Assembly (NCBI GenBank): GCA_963930655.1
Contig: OZ005617.1
Span: 2,172,501-2,236,500 of the forward strand
Length of the DNA: 64,000 nucleotides
From: Myrica gale
Taxonomy: Eukaryota > Streptophyta > Magnoliopsida > Fagales > Myricaceae
Reading direction: 5' to 3'
Under the pieces are notes generated by a model. That model made no database searches, had not been told where the DNA came from, and was given only the letters and a program-made list of their open reading frames with translations. Shown here piece by piece: positions 42,811-55,618 of the stretch. Within the stretch, counting starts at the first letter, position 1. Each line of letters begins with the position of its first letter. The translations under genes and the position numbers were made by a program.

Positions 42811-44445
42811 TCAGAAACCATGGATCTTGATATGTTCTTTCTTCACGATGCCAGCCTGTTCTCCAGGATAGAGAGAGAGAGAATACGAGATTACTAAAGT
42901 AGTAAACGAAATCAATCACCTTTACACAAGAGTTTAGAGAACAGGATCTACATGCAATTTTTTCTGTTCTTTATCTTTCTACTACCCAACACCCCAATCA
43001 TACCTTTTCCTGACTATCAGGACAAATATCTTTCATTTCTTTAAAGAAAACAAAGGCGAAAGCAAGCATCTTGCTGCTTTGTTCCCCCCATTAAGAGAGC
43101 TAGTGCACCTTACTGCAAGGGACTTACCGACTTACACCAGGCCTAGAAATCATATATACAGATAATAAACTGAAGGAAGCATGTCTGTTTATCCCCAAAC
43201 CTCCTGGCTTCTCCAAAATATACGTATGTATCTTCCTCAGATCAACAATTGAACCAAACATATGAATGGTGGTACAGGCAAGCATTACAGTAAAAAAGTT
43301 TTAAGTATAATATGGATAAAGCTATTAACAGGTTTCTGGCGTGAGTGTCATACCTGGACGAGGAAAGTAGACACATTCTTCCGCTGATCGCCTTGAAGTT
43401 GAATAACCTATGTACAACGAAAAGTATCAGAGTTTTCAGAACACGCAAGAGTGTCAGAACTTGAAGTAGCCAAACCAGAGCAGAGAAGGCACCATCTGGG
43501 TCAAAACCCACCTGTCCTAGTTCTGGATCTTGGACGACTGTACCATTGCAACAAAACTCCTTCTTAAGGTCCTTGAGTATCTTATTGTAGCTGAATTCTT
43601 TCTTCAACCCCTGTACAGTTGTCAGGCTCTTCCTACCATTCCGCTGCTGGATACGGATGTGCACATACTCTTTTGACCCAGCACCAGAGTCCTCAGCATT
43701 TGCATCAGCAAACGGATCTACACCCACCGGAGGACAGCAAACTCATTAGAGTTCCAATAAGGAAGAGAGGGAGGAAGGCATTTATTTTGGGGATGGGCAA
43801 AACTTTTACAACCTCACTTCCCACTGCTCCAACCAACACCCCAAAACACAAAAAAAGTTAAGCCACTACTTTCCGCTCACCCTTACAAAGGGTATACCTA
43901 CAGTCCTTTTGTAACTTTGTTAAAACGCGACAACTTATGGAGTTTCTCATCTCCTAACTTGTCCACCTTGTCAATGACACTAAATCTGGGTGTATGCAAC
44001 TCTGAATGAACATGAAAACCCAATTTTGGAAGAAACCAAATCGGCTCTAACAAAGAATAAGTACATCCTTGACAAGGATGAAATGGAGGAGAACCACAAA
44101 ACGACCACTAGTAGCATTTGACAAACAGAGCCGCTAAGCAGGCATCCAATGAAGCAAGGAGCAAGGCAGACCATCAGTACTTCTACGAAGCAATCAGTTT
44201 CAATGAGAAACCCATTGCAAGGAAAAACAAAAAAACAATCACTTTAAGAATAATAAGGGGATTGAAGATACAGTTCATATTTTCATATCTGGTCTACAAT
44301 ACAGATGAAGTAAACCAAAAAAAAAAGGGATAGGTGAAGACAGCCATGGAAAAATGAATGTCATTAATTATAAAAGAGAAAATCAAGACCAGAAGTCAGA
44401 AGACATACCAAATGTAGTAGGAATTTGGTCGTCGATCTCAGACAT
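42811..44445 (-). CDS. SUI1: Translation initiation factor eIF1 (SUI1)
   Basis: Four coding exons, 44445-44409, 43717-43512, 43407-43354 and 42855-42811, join to 113 residues, the standard plant eIF1 length. The start MSEIDDQIPTTF is the plant-type N-terminus. The core contains SKEYVHIRIQQRNGRKSLTT, the SUI1 fold around LKKEFCCNGTVV, and ends EHIKIHGF. Role: it binds the 40S subunit near the P site and enforces stringent AUG selection during scanning. A leader intron is likely: an untranslated exon starts at 45281 (splice CGTATCAG/gtattt on the minus strand). A TATA-like TTTTATATCT lies near 45424-45436. All core residues appear intact. Confidence 0.97.
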
Positions 44446-45423
44446 GAAACTTGGCTGATTAAAGTAGATGGCCTGACAACTGGAATGCTCAGATCTGGAT
44501 TGTGACGTGAAACCATATCAGACAAATAATTGATCATAAAGACTGACGTGCATTTATTATGAAATCTACTTTACTATACAATGAAGTGCATAAGAAATTG
44601 TTCTTTAGTAAACCTATAGCACGGGCAACCTATACCAATGAACCCCATCAGCAATGGAGAAAATTCAAAAAACAAATTCTTGATAATCGCAAAGAACAAA
44701 ACTCCCTCAACTTCTCTACTAACAACATCCATCCAGCTCATTAATTAACTACCCACAACAACAACAACACAAGCAAACAATTTGATAGACCGACATAAAG
44801 GGTAACCAACACAAATCCCAAACAAAGATAGGCCAACCAATAAGGTTCGCTGGCTTCACATCAACTCCTCACACAAAAGCGTCCAATGGAAATAAGAAAC
44901 AAAACAGCACAAGCCACATATTTCGCCACACTTATCCAATCATTTCGTCCCAAATCATAAATAAAGATAAAGACTTTAATGGAACTGTCAATTCAAACTA
45001 GGTATATGCTTCGTAAAGAACAAAATTTTGTGACCCATATATAATCAAGACAGACCACTAATCAGAAATCGCAAAAATTTGGATACGAAAGACACAAAAT
45101 CCAGACTCGAATCATGGAGGGAGAAGAAAGAAACGAATCTTTCTGTCACAAGCCTAAAATTTTGAAAATAATCGCGTCCCGGGACAAAAAGCATATTCAG
45201 AAGAAAGCAAATTGAAATGAAACCCTAACAGTGATGGGATATAAGATGGGATCCCGAGTAATTATACCCGGAAAAAATACCTGATACGAAGTTGGGATTC
45301 AAGACTGTGATTCGGTGTCGAAGAAGAAATCCCAAATCGGATAAGTCAGATCCCTCTATGATCTCTCTCGCTCTTTCGAAAGGCTGTTTGGCGAGAGAGA
45401 AAACTGACAGTAAAATGGGATCT

Positions 45424-45436
45424 GAGATATAAAAAT
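45424..45436 (-). promoter_or_regulatory. TATA-like element of the eIF1 gene
   Basis: The minus strand reads ATTTTTATATCTC just upstream of the inferred untranslated first exon (about 45281-45410). Confidence 0.45.
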
Positions 45437-47102
45437 ATGCGGAAGAGGTTTTTATATTTATGTTTCTTTTTTTTGCGATTTGTGGTGCGTGGTGTTACGG
45501 AGTATCTCGTGATTCGCGTGGAGAGAATTTGGAATCCGTTCAATGTGAACACGTGTCCAGAAATCACGTTTGGCCAGCACACGCGGCAACCAGTTTTGTA
45601 GGTTATAATCAGTGTTATTCAACCTTGGTGTACGCCAAAACCGGCACATATACTCATTGATCGATTTTTAAATGTTGGTTATCTGCCTACGTTATTAAGA
45701 GTAAAAATTGACTCTCAACGATGACGATTTTAGCGATTTTCAGTTAACTTATATTTTTATTAGGCATTTGATCCAATATTTTTTTTTTTTTGGTTCATTA
45801 ATTTTATATCAATAAAATCTATGCCTAATTACCTTATACATCCCTATAGTATTCAAATTTTGCAAAATCGTCCATGTGGTAATGATTGCAACTGAATTAT
45901 CCATTTGGTAATTGATTGAAGCAAATCAGTCACTCCAACCATTTTCCGGTGGTCACCGGATGAAATTAAGCTTACGTGTCATTTTAGCGCCAAATCATTA
46001 TGCCACGTCAGGAAAAAAACTCAACATAAATAAATGTCATGTCATCGTCACCAGTTTAAATAAAAAGAAACAAAAAAAACCTAAGAAAAAGTTTACCCCT
46101 TGTGCGATTTCTCTCCCTAACTCAATCCACTTTACCCATTTAACTATTCTCTGTCGACAGCCACCTCTCTGTCGGTAGTCTCACTACCACTACTCTGCTC
46201 ACCCATGCTGTGAAAAATAAGCTAGAGATTGTAAGTGACATATCTATCTCTCTCATTGTAGCTGTCTCTCTCTACCTGTCTTTTAAGCTGTTTTGATGTC
46301 AATTCTTGGTCTGCTAAACAAATAGATCTGGTAGCAGAGAGGACCACAAACATATCAAGGGAATGCATTTTGTTATTTATTATCAACATTCTCTTATGTG
46401 CCGGTGTGAATTTGTGTCTGCTGGTTTAATTTCCCAAGTGTAGCCATATCGTGGCTGGCATGGTGATTAAGGCATTCGAAGCCAAACTGATATATATGTA
46501 GGTTTCTTATACGATTGGACACTGAACCATTATAAAGATGGGCTGCTGAATAGGCCAACTCTTGAGTGATAGAACGGTAATTGGACAATTAACAATATTT
46601 CTTTATCGTTTAAAATCGAAGAGTGTGCGCCTTCTACACTGAAGGAAATGTAATTCCATGTCATTGGAAGACACGCCATTAGCTATATGGGAGGAGTGTG
46701 CATTCCATGCGAAAGCCACAGGTTCCTAACTGCAATGATGGAAGAAAATTATATTTTCTTTCACGCTTTTTCATTGATGCTTAAACCCACTGAAGAGAAT
46801 AACTTTCTTCAATTGGTACGTGTACTGTCTTTTTTTATGTCCTTCTATGGTACATGTCTATTACATGCTCGCCCAATAGCCCCCCAAAATGTGGAATTTC
46901 TAAATTAGAAGCAAATGTGATGCACCCGTAATTTTCCAGTAACACTGAGTTTATGATAATATCATCAATATATTGACACCAATGTGTAAAGATTATGTGA
47001 TGGAAAATACAGGGGTAAAAAATTGGCATAAATATGAAAATGCATATGCCATTCATTGAGCTCTGCTTGAACTGAATATTAAGCTTTGTGTCAAAGCCTT
47101 AT
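45437..47102. other. Intergenic, probable repeat debris
   Basis: No gene is recognised. The stretch 45700-46050 (CCATGTGGTAATGAT, CCACGTCAGGAAA) has the look of old transposon flank sequence common in plants, but boundaries could not be set. Confidence 0.4.
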
Positions 47103-47961
47103 AGGATGAGTTCGACCATATCTTCCGAGTTAGTTAGTGAGGCTGAATGTCAGAGTGGGTTGGATATCTCAGGAGGAAGTCCGCTGCCACCACCTCCTTT
47201 TATGTTGATGCGAATACCAACAAAGATCAAAATGTCTAAAACGGCAGCAAACCTGGACACGACACTATTTTTATGGTTATTCGAGGTACGGTGCAGCTCA
47301 GGTATGAACGACTCAACATTTTTTTTGACTTTCTACATTTGGATAAGATGTATTTTCTGGAATATATTGTGAGATATTTAACAATTTATCAATCATGTTT
47401 TAATGTCAAACAACAGATGCATGTCAATTCTTTTGATGGGTTGACCCCTCTCAATCTCAAAGTGGCGGTGATGTTGTACCAATGTCGATAGTGCGGAAGA
47501 TGGAAATAATGAAGGACAAGATTCACATATGAATTCAATGGAGGACCAGATTCGGAAGATAAAAGACAATATTCGCAAAATGAAATCAATGGAGGACGAG
47601 ATTTGCAAAATGAAATCAATATAGGACGAGATTCGCAAGATGAAATTAATGGATGAAGAGATCAAGAGTCAACATAAGGTCGATAGTGCGGAAGATGGAA
47701 ATAATGAAGGACAAGATTCACAGATGAATTCAATGGAGGACCAGATTCGGAAGATAAAAGACAATATTCGCAAAATGAAATCAATGGAGGACGAGATTTG
47801 CAAAATGAAATCAATGTAGGACGAGATTCGCAAGATGAAATTAATGGATGAAGAGATCAAGAGTCAACAAAAGGCAAATCAGAGACGTTTGAAAGTCATG
47901 TTGTTGGGTTCATGGGTTTTTTTTGTAGTCATTGGGTGTACTGTCTATTGGTGTAATTAGA
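47103..47961 (+). pseudogene. Decayed GRF-zinc-finger-like gene with coiled coil and TM tail
   Basis: Around 47195-47300 different frames give PTKIKMSKTAAN and FYGYSRYG. These recall the body of small plant GRF-type zinc-finger proteins (K-SKTa-NPGR-FygC) with the cysteines lost. Downstream, plus-strand reading gives a charged coiled coil (MEDQIRKIKDNIRKMKSMED) present twice through a 195-bp tandem duplication. It then gives a hydrophobic tail, VMLLGSWVFFVVIGCTVYW, ending at a TAG at 47959-47961. The coiled coil plus C-terminal membrane segment is the usual layout of that family. An in-frame TAG in both repeat copies and frame changes upstream show it is not functional. The family call is an inference. 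Confidence 0.5.
47484..47873 (+). repeat. 195-bp tandem duplication
   Basis: 47484-47678 and 47679-47873 are almost identical, both starting GTCGATAGTGCGGAAGATGG. The length is a multiple of three, so the coiled-coil frame continues through both. Each copy has an in-frame TAG at the same place. Confidence 0.95.
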
Positions 47962-48137
47962 TTATGAAATGTTGTCCTCCATTTATGTACAAATCTGTAT
48001 TCAGTGCACTTTGGAGTAGACATATGTTGTGTAGTTTTGGAAAAATTTGCAAATGATCTCAGGAAGATTGTGGAATGTACAAAAGATGAGACCTGAGGTT
48101 ATGTGTTGTGTACCGGGTGAGGGGCATTACAGAAGGG

Positions 48138-48740
48138 AGCAACTCAAACCACAATTAGATTAGATGGACATGCTAGAACAATTTTCCGCTGGAGATTAAG
48201 AACAAAAAAATAATTGTGAGTACAATTGATGGAAAATGAAAAAACAAAAGAGGGTTTCAGGTTTCGCTTGTTTTGAGGTGGGGGTGGTGAGGCCAAGCAG
48301 CACTGTTTTTCCAAATATCAGAATCTGAGATATATATAGATCTACATTCATTGCCCAATTGAGAACTTTGCCAGAAGACCTTTTGAATATCTACCGAAGT
48401 TTGAAAAAAAAAAGCAATTAACCCATGATAAACACCTACAACTGTACACTAAATGGATACTGTGACTCATGCAAAACCGAGTTTGTCTCCCTTTTGTTTT
48501 AATCATGCATTAGGAAGAACTGAATTTGTACGAAAAACCAGGTTTTTCTTAATTCTCAGTCTTCTTTCTTTATTTCAGACGAATGCTTTCTTTGTCGAGC
48601 CAACGCAAAACAGATTACGGCACATCCATGCAAGCGCCCCACCACGCATAGGCGCCACACCACTCATAGGCGGCAGGCCACGAACATGCCAAAATCCATG
48701 CAAGCGCCACACCACTCATAGGCGCCAGGCCACGAGCATT
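48138..48740 (+). pseudogene. Remnant of the 2S albumin promoter in copy A
   Basis: The stretch matches the upstream region of the intact albumin (55065-55490): both share CACAATTAGATTAGATGGAC, GGTTTCAGGTTTCGCTTG and the CATCCATGCAAGCGCC element containing an RY motif (CATGCA at 48627-48632). The homology then jumps at about 48733 to sequence found at 57087 in copy B, 1 kb beyond the albumin stop. The albumin TATA box, coding region and 3' UTR are gone. A local duplication of the CCACACCACTCATAGGCG block sits at the break. Confidence 0.8.
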
Positions 48741-49129
48741 ATTAACCACACACACAATGGAAGACAACTAGACGAATCTAGCAGCCTCTCTACTACCAAA
48801 TGCAGGAGCACAATATGAGAGCCTACCATCGACTGGCAGCTGAGGAAGTCCATAACTTAATAAAGCAAAACCAAAAAGAAAGGAACTGAAGCAAATTGAA
48901 CGCACCAAGCATGCACAAAGTGGGGAAATAAAGCAAATATATTGAAGTGTACATGACCAGAACATGGCCATTCAAAAACATAGAAACAGGATACCAACTT
49001 AAAAGCAAGTTCATGACATATTAAGAGCCATTAAAGAATGGCATGGAAACGCAGAATAGATTCACGAAAAAGAAAGACCACCAGCAAAGCACCCATGATT
49101 ATCGAATGAACATAAAACTACAAGCCAGA

Positions 49130-50284
<1,155 letters not shown>

Positions 50285-51280
50285 TCAAAATTTAAAGAAT
50301 AAAAGTTAGCACATATGTTCTAGGTTCTAGATCACTGCATCTAACAAGCTTCCATCAGAAACGTAATAATCCCAAGTGACATTTATATTCAATTCATAGG
50401 AATAATTTAGAAGTCCAAGCAAGGACTCTTAACCCAAAAGAAAAAAACATAATCCAAACAGATCCCGTAAACATATATCAACATTGAAATTCCGATTTCT
50501 CAAAATTATGCCGGACAAATTTAAAACTAAAACTTGTACAAATCAGACAGGCATCAATCAAGATTTCACATAATCGCCAAACATGCCAAACTAGAATTGG
50601 ACTCCGCAATTTCTTACATCATCACACGGACATCACAGAAAACAATTAACGAGTACAGGAAAATTTAATGACTTCTCATCCTCTCGAGTATATAACAGAA
50701 GTAAACATTCAATCAATCCATAACCCGACCGCGATGTTCATATTCAAGAAATTGCACACAGAAATATGGAGGAAGAAAAGACATCTAGCTCATCAAAGAT
50801 TCAGAATTTCGCTTGGATCCCGGTCAAATTAATTTACTTTCCAAAATTTCAATTTTCTATAGACCCAGATCCAATTAGATTTAATTCCTCAAAATTATCA
50901 ATAATTAAAAAAAATCACATCAAGAATCGAAAAAGCAGATCCAGAAAAACTAGGGTTTGCATTGGACCCCTATATAATCGGATCTCAATGAGAAAATAGA
51001 TAGATCGAAGATCAGAAAGAGCATATCAATCAGAAGCATCTTACATGAACAATGTATGATATAGATATGAAAGAAATTGAATTCAACGTAGAGCCTAACA
51101 TAACGTGCCTAAACTGCAAGAAGAAGAAGAAACTACAAATAAAGGGAAGCACAGGGCATTGGGGAGAGAATCGCAAAATACCTCGAGAAAGGTTTTGAAG
51201 AGAACTTCAATAGAAAACGCAAGCTTGAGATTTGAGAGATTTTCTTGTAACTATTGAAGGGATAGAAGTCGCGGTGCTAA

Positions 51281-51289
51281 TTTTATAGG
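51281..51289 (-). promoter_or_regulatory. TATA box of polyubiquitin copy A
   Basis: The minus strand reads CCTATAAAA about 100 bp upstream of the leader splice donor. The same element is present in copy B at 59399-59407. Confidence 0.7.
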
Positions 51290-51618
51290 TGGGATTGCCG
51301 CCTCAACAAGGGTTTTAAGCGGAAAACCAGTAGGGTGGTGACACGTTCTGAATGCAGTTGCCTGCACGCCAAGATTAGATTCGTCTCTATAATCTTCCAG
51401 GCCTTTCTGGTTATGGCCCACGCTTCTTCAATGCAGGCGTGCACGCGCTTCTTCCATATTTAAATATCATAAAATTCAACAAAAAAATTGCAAATTCCCA
51501 TTTTAACTAAAGCTAAAATACTTCTTAATAATACATAGATAATGTGAATTTTATTTTCTCTTCACTTTTTTTACTCTTTAAATTTTATTTTATTTAGGCA
51601 ATTTCTATTAAGAGCCAG

Positions 51619-52533
51619 CTTTTTAGTCTTTGATCTTTTCATATTTGAAAAAAATAGTTCATCTGTTACCTGCCGTTAATCTAACTAACGAAACAATTTT
51701 TCATGTCAGTCTCTATTTTTTACTTAAGTAACTCATTTTCGCATCAGCTCACTATTTGAACCGATTATCTTAAACTACCTGTAGCTCCCGCAAATTGAAA
51801 AAGAGATCCGGAAAAACTTAGTTTCAATTAAGTGGAGGAAGCTTATTAGTTCGTGGTTTCAAGACCCACGAGAGCAAGAACTTCGTAGAGGACGGCAAAC
51901 AACATTGGATGCAAAAAGCTACTAATGACCGAACACCAACCACTATTACTATGCGATCCTGAAAGCAACACACACAAATCAAAAGGAAAGAATGGAATTA
52001 AAGCTACCCGAAAGCGATGCGGTGAGTGACTTCGAGAGCTTGCCAGTGTACATCTGGGTTGAAATAGGTCTGCACCAACGAAAGCATTGGCCACCCTGAA
52101 GGCCAAGCAGAGTGAAAACACACTCTTGCTTGAGGAAAAGACATCGGAGTTTGTCGTGGGTTTGTGGTAATCCGATGTTGGAAGCTTTGGGTTTTGGGGT
52201 TTCGATTGATATATTTGATTGGGTGGTGGAACGGTGGGATTCTTCTGTCTCTGTCTCATTGTTATCTGCAAATTTCAAATTCAGCTGAAGATTTGATCGT
52301 TCATATCAACAGAGGACTTACAATCAAAGGAGACCTGGAACGCATAGTTTCATTTAACCTTGTGGGACTACTAGTCGTTTAAGGCAATCTATTCAAATGG
52401 TGGGCTGGCGTGGAAATGGGTTGTTTAAGTGAAAAATAGAAGATGATGTGGACAATTATTATGTTAGTTAGACTAATAGAAGGTAACGGATGAACTATTT
52501 TTTTTAAGTATAAAAAGATCAATGATTAAAAAG
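51619..52533. mobile_element. Mutator-like element carrying a host gene fragment (Pack-MULE)
   Basis: The left end (51619 to about 51740) and the right end (about 52420-52533) are long inverted repeats. The left reads CTTTTTAGTCTTTGATCTTTTC and on to AAAAAATAGTTCATCTGTTACC; the right, inverted, reads CTTTTTAATCATTGATC and on to AAAAAATAGTTCATCCGTTACC. Both continue into TCTAACTAAC. Long, imperfect terminal repeats without a transposase are typical of non-autonomous Mutator-like elements. Between them lies a fragment of a PIG-B-like gene. The element is absent from the matching part of copy B (near 59735-59870), so it arrived after the duplication or was lost from B. The target duplication could not be resolved because the right border is rearranged. 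Confidence 0.75.
51846..52271 (-). pseudogene. Captured fragment of GPI mannosyltransferase 3 (PIG-B)
   Basis: Minus-strand reading gives VFSLCLAFRVANAFV, then in another frame VQTYFNPDVHWQALEVTHRI, then a GT donor (52007-52006) and an AG acceptor (51960-51959), then SSFLHPMLFAVLYEVLALVG. These match the start of plant PIG-B proteins, the ER glycosyltransferase that adds the third mannose of GPI anchors (family pattern: YFNPDEHWQ-LE-aHR, then YLHPMLFA-LYK-L). Exon-intron structure has been retained, so genomic DNA rather than cDNA was captured. A one-base frame change between the first two pieces and the absence of the rest of the protein show it is not functional. A minus-strand ATG at the left of the captured part may be the original start codon. 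Confidence 0.75.
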
Positions 52534-53254
52534 TTGAAACATTAAGTTTTATGACTAAAAATGAAAAGGGATAAAAACTTAGTGATTAAAAAGCTTTTAA
52601 AATTTTAAGTGAAATCCATCAACACGCGACATTCATTATCTAATAATTTTGTTCATTAAGTTTTTCACTTTGTGTAGTCTTCATCTCAATGATAAAATAA
52701 ATACTACTGAATTACAAATAAAATTACTTTTTAAAATAAAATTATATAATATAGTTTGAAAATGTTAGTCTAGGGTAAGGAGAAACTATAGACACTATTA
52801 GCATGATATTCATCTACTGATTTGTTATTGAAAACTCTGAATATATATACATATAAACAAATTAAAGCGAGCAAGCCACGCGTTCGAGAAGAGACTAGAT
52901 ATTGTCAAAGAGAAATGCGCAGGAATAGGTTGCCTTCGGGTCAAGATTTGATCTATTCTATGTTCCAACTTCCAACAAACTGCCATTGAATCCTTCTTCT
53001 CGACGCCCGTGAGAAGAGCATACCTTGCCGATAAAGAAGGTAAGATTTGAGTCTTATAATTAATTAGCTCTCTAAAATCAAACAACTTAATTTATGGGCC
53101 TACAGTTTTCCACTCTATGGATGCACTTGGGCCAAAGGCCCATCATGCACCAACACAGTCCAATCTTAGTCGAGGAGTCACTGTCACGCACCCTCCCGAA
53201 CTGCCGACTCTTAGAAAAAGGCCAACTTGCCTCTCTTCCTCCTCTCAAGAATTC

Positions 53255-53263
53255 TATAAATAG
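53255..53263 (+). promoter_or_regulatory. TATA box of the His/Gly-rich gene, copy A
   Basis: TATAAATAG lies 79 bp upstream of the ATG at 53342, with TCTCTTCCTCCTCTC upstream. The matching element in copy B is at 61950-61958. Confidence 0.8.
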
Positions 53264-53341
53264 GGAGAGCCACAGTCGAGTAACTCATCCTTCAGTACTT
53301 GAACAGATAATTATTTCCAATCCTCTGCGTTTCTCAGGAAA

Positions 53342-53795
53342 ATGGCCAACTCCAAGGCTTTTCTTCTTCTTGGTCTTGTCCTTGCAGTTCTTCTGATCTC
53401 CTCCGAGGTCTCAGCTCGTGAGGTAGCTGAGACTGCTCAGACCCGTGGCCGTGAGTTTCTTAATTGCTGGAGCTAAATACTAAGCCTCTGCTATTTTACG
53501 TTTCTCAGTTCAAAGGCTTTTCTAGTTTCAAAGTCGGCGTTTATATCTTTCTATTACTGTAGACCTTTCAAGATATAAGTTATATAACCACTAACATAAA
53601 AACTGAATGCAACTCATCTAATCCGACGTTGTTGCAGAGGAAAATGTGAAATCTAACGCTGTAGAGGCGGCCAATGGTGAGCAGCTGGACGGGCATGGAC
53701 ATGGACATGGACACGGACACGGACACGGCGGTCACCCAGGATACGGTGCAGCTGGAGAGGAGATTGAAGTCGAAACTAAGACCAACCAGAACTAG
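53342..53795 (+). CDS. Small secreted His/Gly-rich protein (GRP-type), copy A
   Basis: Two exons, 53342-53450 and 53638-53795, give 88 residues. The start opens a clear signal peptide (KAFLLLGLVLAVLLISSEVSA). The mature part begins REVAETAQTRG and carries a run of six Gly-His pairs (GHGHGHGHGHGHGGHPGYG) before an acidic tail (EEIEVETKTNQN). The signal peptide and first exon resemble plant glycine-rich proteins of the CORA/GRP3 stress and nodulin group, but here His alternates with Gly. I infer an apoplastic or cell-wall location. Metal binding by the His-Gly run is possible but unproven. The gene is in the same orientation as the albumin and divergent from polyubiquitin. Confidence 0.85.
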
Positions 53796-55064
53796 ACAAA
53801 TCCTGTGTCCCGTGGCTCTGTGTATGGGCGTGGGCGTGTCTTTTTGTAATATGATGCATCTCTTTCTAAGCTTGTATGCCAATAAGTTGGCACTGGTTTT
53901 AAGTGTCATGATGACTAAATCATCTCGCTTGAGTTTTGGTGATACTTCCCATTTCATCTAATGGTTTGTTCAAAATAATTCATAGAGAAACATATACCGA
54001 CTCTGTCTCAATATATTCCTCCTCCTCCTCCTCCTTTTATTATTCAAAAAATAATTCGTAGAGAAACATGTTTACTGCTAACTCAGAAACAAAGAACTTG
54101 GTGTGCAACAGTGACACAGAGTTCACAGACAAATCTACATGGCAATTTAAAATGAAGTTGCCAAAAAATTTCAAATAAATGAAATTGATTGGACTACCCT
54201 CTGCTTCCCTTTTGTTAAAATTCTCAAATAATTATAAATTAAGTAAATAAATTCATCAACTTAAGTACGCATGCAGATATTTGGTAAAACAGAGGAATAA
54301 TCTGTTGATCCATCATGGGTTGTCATTTCAGTTGGATGGCCGTGCTAAAATATCACGTTGTCAACTAGATTAATTGGTTTTCAATGAATAAGGAAAAGCC
54401 ATAAACATCTTAGAGGAAATGGCACGACAGCCAAAAATATGGGGTGGGGTTGGGGGTTTCAGGCTCAATCTTTATCTCATACCAAAGTAAGAAAGAAAAA
54501 GTTTGTCAAACTTAGAAACAGGGCCAAAAACCAGATACCAGCGCTCAAGTACTTCTTCTATCCTCCTTCCAAATGAGTTCGAGTCGAGTTGGTTACTCTA
54601 TATTTTCCTCACGGATTAACACAAACTACACTGTCAAATAGACCTGAACAGATTCTTCAGACTTCCCCCCCCCCCCTCTAGCACCACTCAAAAATGGCAT
54701 CAAATTTAAACTTTCCTCCCTCTATCACTACTAAAAAATGGCATTTTCGATACCTATACAACACAATATGTATGGTTAAAGTCTAAAGGTTCCGAAAGCA
54801 TATCCCCATTAACCAACAATTAATTTCATGCATATCCCCTCTAGCACCACTCAAAAATAGTTTGGAACAAGACAAACTGAAGAACCTAAAACACCGAAAC
54901 ACGAGGAAAGAAAATGATATAATAAATGTAATTCACTTCTTTTCTCAGATTTTCTTGTAATCTGAGCATTTAAACCATAATCAGCGGTGGAATGTTCAAG
55001 CAAACAATTGCTTACGTTTATTCCTGACGTACACGTGGAGTAGAGAAAAAAAAACGGTGAGGAA
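53796..55064. other. 3' flank of the His/Gly-rich gene, copy A
   Basis: AT-rich flank shared with copy B (62498-64000). The matching part of B contains a 398-bp insert not present here. A poly-C run occurs at about 54666. No gene is seen. Confidence 0.5.
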
Positions 55065-55437
55065 GCGAGCAACTCATCCCACAATTAGATTAGATGGACA
55101 TGCTACAACAATTTTCCGCTGGAGAATAAGAACAAAAATACAATTGTCCTGAGTACAATTAATGGAAAAGGAAAAAACGAAGAGGGTTTCAGGTTTCGCT
55201 TGTTTTGAGGTGGGGGTGGTGAGGCCAAGCAGCACTGTTTCTCCAAATATCAGAATCTGTCAATGCCAAATTGCGAACTTTTCCAGAAGAGACCTGTTGC
55301 TACTTGACCTGTTGGTGAGGCCAAGTAGCACTGTTCTTCTTTCTTTATTTCAGACGAATGCGTTCTTTGTCGAGCCAAAGCAAAACAGATTATGGCAGCT
55401 TATGCATAGAAAACATACGTGTAAGCAACTAAGCATC

Positions 55438-55548
55438 CATGCAAGCGCCCCACCACGCAAAGGCGCCACACCACGAACATGCTAAAATCAGCCTGACTAC
55501 TTCTCTTTACACGTACTCTACATGCACACCCCAACATCCGCTATAAAT
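55438..55548 (+). promoter_or_regulatory. Seed-type promoter of the 2S albumin
   Basis: RY motifs CATGCA occur at 55438-55443 and 55521-55526, an ACACGTAC core sits between them near 55509-55516, and the TATA box TATAAAT is at 55542-55548. RY plus ACGT elements close to TATA are the usual pattern for seed-storage genes controlled by B3 (ABI3/FUS3) and bZIP factors. Confidence 0.75.
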
Positions 55549-55618
55549 ACCCAGCACTCCCACCTTAATCTTTCATCAAAATATTGCAGTCTTCAAAGTG
55601 TTCGATTGCATAAATACA

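Noticed and set aside
53674-53961. Plus-strand ORF reading MDMDMDTDTDT
   Set aside because: It is the wrong frame of the His-Gly repeat in exon 2 of the His/Gly-rich gene.
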